Source of the DNA: Dunaliella salina
Taxonomy: Eukaryota; Chlorophyta; Chlorophyceae; Chlamydomonadales; Dunaliellaceae
Direction of reading: 5' to 3'
Length of the DNA: 19,510 nucleotides
Assembly: GCA_002284615.2 (NCBI GenBank)
Contig: MU069833.1
Coordinates: 50,433-69,942 of the forward strand
Part shown: positions 15,791 to 19,510 of the stretch, one piece after another
Position numbering within the stretch: position 1 is the stretch's first letter
How the letters are laid out: the number at the start of each line of letters is the position of its first letter
Notes under the pieces: generated by a model
Databases searched by the model: none
Told to the model about the DNA's origin: nothing
What the model saw: only the letters and a program-made list of their open reading frames with translations
Position numbers and translations under genes: made by a program

Positions 15791-16010
15791 GACCTGCAGG
15801 TCGCCTTTGGCAAATCTGACACCGTGACATGGAACCTATGTCTGGCAACTCAGACACCATGACAGGGAAGGACCTGGGATTGGCAATTCTGACATCATGC
15901 CGTGGAAGGACCTATGTTTGGCAACTCAGACACCATGACAGGGAAGGATCTGCGTGTTTGGCTGCTCTGACACCTTGGCGTGGAAGGACCTGGGATTGGC
16001 CACGGTGACA
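15791..16010. repeat. 38-bp degenerate tandem repeat
   Basis: Units of the form CCTATGTYTGGCAACTCAGA followed by CACCATGACAGGGAAGGA, alternating with CCTGGGATTGGCAATTCTGA types, so a 76-bp higher-order dimer is visible. About six units, the last ones diverged. Confidence 0.85.
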
Positions 16011-17590
16011 AAATGGGGCTGCTGTTTTGAGACCAGACAGCCACAACACCATCTGTGGTATTAAAACACCATCCATGGTTTAAAAAAAGCTGGCAACAAG
16101 CAACGCATCCACATTTGGCGCAGGCTGTGGCGCCTGACTGTGTGTGTTTTGATAATGATGGCAGCACTTTTGCCAGGTGCCAAGGCTCCAGAGGAACGGC
16201 TCCTCACACTCAAAGGAGGGTTTCAATGGGCCCTGCAGTGATCATCAATGTTTGCATGGGTTGTGGTTCTGGTGAGGGAGACTCTCGGCTCTTTGAACCA
16301 ATGTGCCTCCTTTTCCTGGATTAGCGTAGGCAGAGTTTTCCAGAGGGAGTAAGATGAGGCCTACACTTGCCTGCTTTTTGATTGCTCCCTGCACAGGCTC
16401 CCACGAACTGGCTATTGCAGAATTTGGCTTCTCCTGGTAGCCTGTTTTGCAGATTTATCTCAGCACTGACATGTGTTTGTGCCAGTTGGGGGGCATGTTC
16501 CTAATTTGCCGCGGCATGAGTCATAGTTTTTCTCCACCAAATTGCCATGCCGGACCACCTACTGCACCAAAGTGGGTGATTTTAGTGGCATGGAGTCCTT
16601 GTAACAAAAAAACTTAGCAAGAAAAAGGGAGTGAATAGACCCAGAACTTGGTGTCATGTGGCGATGCCAGCCATTTCCCCCTAAAATCACTGAATTAGGC
16701 TTGGCGTGCCCCAATCTAAGCGTTGACCCAGCCTTTCTGAGCACCCAGGGCGACTTACACCAATTTCAGCATATGCTCTGGTAGCTTATAGCGCCAGCTA
16801 CACTTGGAAGCGTAAAGTGTCCCAATCAGATGGAATGGCTGAGTGGGCGCACGTTCAATGCCAAAAAGGAGCATATTTGGGCATGTGCTCAGCTGACCCC
16901 CCTTCTGAGGGTTTTCTCTGCCTGCGCGCTTTTTTCTTCCTCATTCGTGGTGCCTGACCGGATCATTTGCTGGCAGCCTATGCATGGAGCGCTGTGTTTG
17001 CCCAGACACAGCGCAGAACCACCAACTGAGGAAGCATGCACCCCGTTGGCTCGTCCCCTCTTTTGCACAAGCGTCTGCTGTGCTGTGTCTAACCAACATC
17101 TTGCCCAACTTCTGGGCAGGTAGGGTGGATGGACACTATTATTCCCAGCCAGTCCTATTAGACAGCGCCCAGCAGGATGGATGGATGGACTTGATGATTT
17201 CCAGCCAGCCCTGTTTGATGCCTTCCTGCCGCTGCTCCAGGTCGGCACACAGCTGTTACCGTAAGAGACTGATCACGAAAAAGTCCCATGCCCCCAAGAT
17301 CCAAGGTCCTGGACAGTCCCACAAAGTCACTGAAAAAGCCACGCCCTCCAATCAGTGCTGCACAGCCCACCATTAATTGTGCTAAATTGTTGGTGCAGCG
17401 GATGGTACGGCTGACATGATTCTCTGCATACCTAGCAACACTTGTTTGAGCTCCTTTCACTTCATGAACAGGCCAGCAGTCAGTCGCAGTGTCTGGAGGC
17501 CATCTATGCTGGAACCTGTAACCTGTAACCTTCAAACAGTGCTGCAGAGCCCATCTACACCTCGACCTGGGGCCCCCAGGAAAACGGGGA
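16011..17590. other. No convincing gene; scattered repeat fragments
   Basis: Only short open frames. Seen: a local duplication AACACCATC...ATGGT at 16045-16082; tails resembling the element 3' end at 16310-16345 and 16895-16940 (GAGGGTTTTCTCTGCCTGCG plus a CTTTTTTC run); a duplicated GGATGGATGGAC-containing block at 17127-17230; and ACAGTGCTGCARAGCCCA, which occurs near 17533 and 17779 with a related copy near 17352. Confidence 0.35.
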
Positions 17591-17599
17591 TTGAGGGTA

Positions 17600-17700
17600 C
17601 TGCATGGTGCAGTGGTGCCTCCTGGGAGCCTCCTAATCAGAGGTGGTCCTGGGATCAAACCCGATCAGCTTCTTTTGTAGACAGATATAGCGTGTACCCC
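17600..17700 (+). mobile_element. tRNA-derived SINE-like element
   Basis: TGGTGCAGTGG at 17605-17615 resembles a pol III A box, and GGGATCAAACCC at 17651-17662 resembles a B box/T-loop. Between them lies a perfect anticodon-arm-like hairpin: GCCTC, a 7-base loop CTAATCA and GAGGT (17628-17644), with T in the position before the would-be anticodon AAT. The D and T stems pair poorly, so this is not a functional tRNA. It is followed by CCGATCAGCTTCTTTTGTAG and ACAGATATAGCG, which is the shared 3' domain of the SINE-like copies elsewhere, and then by a (CTT)n tail. Confidence 0.6.
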
Positions 17701-17774
17701 CTTCTTCTTCTTCTTCTTCTTCTTCTTCTTCTTCTTCTTCTTCTTTTTCTTGTTCTTCTTCTTGTTCTTCTTCT
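17698..17774. repeat. (CTT)n tract, probable SINE tail
   Basis: About 45 bases of pure CTT followed by interrupted TTCTTGTTCTT units. It directly follows the shared 3' domain in the position occupied by (TTACC)n in the other copies. Confidence 0.9.
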
Positions 17775-17941
17775 ACGAACAGTGCTGCAAAGCCCACCTG
17801 CGTCCTCATCCAGGACCGCGCAGCTGCTAGAATCAAACAGAGTGCGACTCGTGGGCTGCAGCTGTGGCTGGCTGGCGGTGTGAGGAGGGTGGCTGTGTAT
17901 TTCCGCTGCTGCTGCTGCAGTTGCCTGCCTGGCTGCTCCTC

Positions 17942-17956
17942 CTACATGTGTGTGTG

Positions 17957-18032
<76 letters not shown>

Positions 18033-18045
18033 TGCGCGCGTGCGT
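17942..18045. repeat. (TG)n microsatellite with CG-rich end
   Basis: TG runs from about 17960 to 18028, preceded by TGTGTGAGAG and followed by an alternating CG/TG stretch, like a mirror of the tract at 1089-1185. Confidence 0.97.
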
Positions 18046-18417
18046 GCAGCTCAGGTTTGGAGCAGGACGCAGGTGCACAAGGTTTGCCAGGGGGTGGGCT
18101 GTGCTGCCAGCAGAGTGTCCAAACAGCATAGACAACATGCTCAACAATAGGCTGTTCATACATATGATTTTGTGCTACGTTTTTACTCTGCACTATTGTC
18201 GTTGAGTTTTGAACCTCAAGCGCTCAAAAATCCTACCAACGTCTTTCAGACATGTCGCTTTAACTGGTTCATCTAATTAAGCCCTCATTGTTGTTGCTTG
18301 ATGTACACAAGTTTCCTTTATTTCCCCCTGGGTGGTCAACACTGTTTTGGCTGAAAAGAGCAGGAGCACTCGAGAGGCGGTGGTGGGCTGCCCCAGGCAT
18401 CGCACATCCCATCACTT
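18046..18417. other. No gene seen
   Basis: Short, composition-driven open frames only. Confidence 0.35.
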
Positions 18418-18806
18418 CCTCCTTTCTCACCTCCTGACTGCTGACTTGCCAACTTCCTATTCAGGAAACCTTCAGAACATGCGCGCAAACTCAGGGCCAG
18501 AGTCGCCTTTTCCTTTTTTTCCCCTCTCACCTGCTGCAAAGCTCTTGGACTGCACACTCACTCACGTTACTCCTTTTCTCACCTCTTATGGAGCTCTTGG
18601 ACACCTGCGTTTTCACATCACTCCTTTCCTCACCTCCTGTGGAGCTCTTGGACTGCAGACTTACATCATTTCCTCCTCACCTCTTGCTATACTTTGAACT
18701 GCACACTTACCCACACCACTCCTTCCTCACCTCCTGTAAGGCTCTTGGACACCTGCACACTCACTCACATGACTCCTTTCCTCACCTCCTGTGAAGCTCT
18801 TGGACT
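18418..18806 (-). repeat. ~51-bp array repeating an exon/splice-donor junction
   Basis: On the minus strand each unit reads roughly TGTGCAG, TCCAAGAGCTYCACAGGAG, GTGAGGAAAGGAGT and then a T/G-rich stretch. Plus-strand GCTCTTGG landmarks lie at 18541, 18593, 18644, 18741 and 18796 (one unit near 18693 lacks it), giving 48-55 bp spacing. The unit nearest 18786 coincides with the 3' end of the proposed exon 18786-18941, so the array is made of repeated copies of that exon end, its donor and an acceptor-like TGCAG. Confidence 0.75.
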
Positions 18807-18941
18807 GCAGTGCCGTGAAGGGGTGCGGGGTGCAAGCAGGCGGAGGTGACGGCCTCGTGCCCCCCCCACTTCTACTGCCCCTGACCACGCCCCCTAGGCG
18901 TCCGCTCCCGCCTGGGCCACTGCCACCCCTTGGGGGTGAAC
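18786..18941 (-). CDS. Putative second exon, Ser/Pro/Gly-rich protein
   Basis: On the minus strand the acceptor TTTTCTCGCAG ends at 18942 and the exon opens with GT, completing the Gly codon left by the exon at 19095-19495 (G+GT). The frame then gives SPPRGGSGPGGSGRLGGVVR, GSRSGGGTRPSPPPACTPHP and FTALQSKSFTG, ending at the donor GGAG|GTGAGG (18786/18785). It is basic and disordered-looking with no domain I recognise. The phase match supports it. Further exons on the minus side are not identified because the donor region dissolves into a tandem array. Confidence 0.4.
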
Positions 18942-18952
18942 CTGCGAGAAAA

Positions 18953-19023
18953 GGTATGGTTAAGGTGTTGCTATGTCTGCCTACATGGGCAGCTGAGCAG
19001 AAACACAGGGGCCTGTTATCAGA
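18953..19023 (-). mobile_element. Diverged SINE-like copy within an intron
   Basis: GGTATGGTTAAGGTGTTGCT, then ATGTCTGCCTACATGGGCAG, then CTGAGCAGAAACACAGGGGC and CTGTTATCAGACC. Aligns throughout with 3936-4005 and 11549-11613 but with about 20-25% differences, so it is an older copy. It fills nearly half of the proposed 153-bp intron between the two minus-strand exons. Confidence 0.6.
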
Positions 19024-19094
19024 CCTCCCGATGGGAAACTATAGGAGACTGTGCCAGAAGTGCAGATACAGCATTCAGGCAAGGAGACACAAAC

Positions 19095-19495
19095 CTGCGA
19101 GCGAGGTACTGATGCTGGGTGAGGGGGAGGACAGTTGCGAGCGCTGGCGCGCTCCGGTGCTGTAACTCAAGGGGCTGCTGTTGGAGAGGCGGAAGGCGGG
19201 GCGTTGGGTGGGGGTGGGGTTGGGTGAGGTGGAGGAAGTGAGGGGCTTGTCTTGGGAGGAGGAGGGAGCGGGGCCGCCTCCAGAGGTGGGCGTGGGTGGC
19301 AGGAGGAAGGTGACGGAGGCGTGGCGGGGGTGCTGGAGGTTCGGGTGGCGCCGCTGCAGTGCGATGCTGTCGCTTGCCCTGCTTTTGCGCAGGGGGCTGT
19401 GGGATGGAGGGGAGGCAAAGGCGTTGGGGGTGGTGTGGGAGGTGCTGCCGCCGCCAGCGGCCGTGCTGCTTCTTGCACTGCTGGCGGCGCTCATC
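19095..19495 (-). CDS. Putative exon, Ser/Thr/Pro-rich protein of unknown function
   Basis: On the minus strand the acceptor TGTGTGCTTGCAG ends at 19496 and a donor GCAG|GTTTGT lies at 19095/19094. The preferred frame starts MSAASSARSSTAAGGGSTSH and includes SPLRKSRASDSIALQRRHPN, HASVTFLLPPTPTSGGG, KPLTSSTSPNPTPTQRPAFR and LSNSSPLSYSTGARQRSQLS. The ATG at 19494 may be the start or an internal Met, as the exon may have a partner beyond the window. Basic R/K-x-x-S stretches would suit kinase sites, but that is only inference. Its intron (18942-19094) contains a SINE-like copy. Confidence 0.4.
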
Positions 19496-19510
19496 CTGCA
19501 AGCACACACA

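Noticed and set aside
17600..17675. Functional tRNA-Ile(AAT) gene
   Set aside because: The anticodon arm is good but D and T stems do not pair and the acceptor stem is missing; a SINE head fits better.
17833..18205. Open frames crossing the TG repeat
   Set aside because: Dinucleotide-repeat artefact in several frames at once.

Overview
The window looks like nuclear DNA of a eukaryote, most probably a chlorophyte green alga of the Chlamydomonadales type. This is inferred from several things. Coding is split by GT-AG introns. Coding stretches are rich in Ala, Gln, Gly and Ser. There are long (CA)n/(TG)n tracts and many minisatellites. The retroelement remnants are of a kind I associate with chlamydomonadalean genomes. 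There are no bacterial-style operons, no rRNA, no intact tRNA gene and no CRISPR. One base, at 6504, is unresolved (n).

Layout. (1) 1-2419, plus strand: the 3' part of a split gene. Three exons (1-310, 1379-1621, 1749-2419) join in phase and give about 407 residues ending in a Gln/His tract and an acidic tail. I tentatively call it a PELP1/RIX1-like ribosome-assembly protein. Intron 1 holds a fossil of a Ty3/gypsy integrase core and a large (CA)n tract. (2) 2420-6100: a graveyard of retroelement ends. It holds a minus-strand LINE C-terminus, two inverted copies of one element-encoded protein tail (3143-3560 and 5575-5970), a ~70-bp SINE-like insertion with a 10-bp target-site duplication, and a nested fold-back structure (4051-4678) carrying telomere-like CCTAA/CCTAAA arrays. 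(3) 6100-11615: two head-to-tail copies of one LINE family. Copy A is nearly full through the reverse transcriptase and C-terminal zinc knuckle but carries frameshifts and two insertions, each bounded by 13-14 bp target-site duplications. Copy B is 5'-truncated inside the RT domain and abuts copy A directly. (4) 11615-13620: mostly non-coding, with a (CA)n tract and a degenerate ~114-bp tandem array. (5) 13700-15110, plus strand: weakly supported coding pieces, including a repeat-bearing reading frame. (6) 15540-16010: two minisatellites (44 bp and 38 bp units). (7) 16010-18400: no convincing gene; a tRNA-like SINE with a (CTT)n tail and a (TG)n tract. (8) 18418-18806: a ~51-bp array whose units repeat an exon/donor junction, next to (9) two minus-strand exons (18786-18941, 19095-19495) of an unrecognised Ser/Pro-rich protein.

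The unifying theme is one short 3' domain, with a core that reads GTAGGCGGATATAGCG on the sense strand. It occurs seven times in different contexts: alone as a 70-bp unit, as the 3' end of two insertions in LINE copy A, inverted at the LINE 3' end, behind a tRNA-like head, and inside an intron. This suggests a family of non-autonomous elements sharing a 3' end, presumably moved by a common LINE machinery. I consider this, with the fold-back telomere-like structure and the donor-repeat array, the most interesting content.
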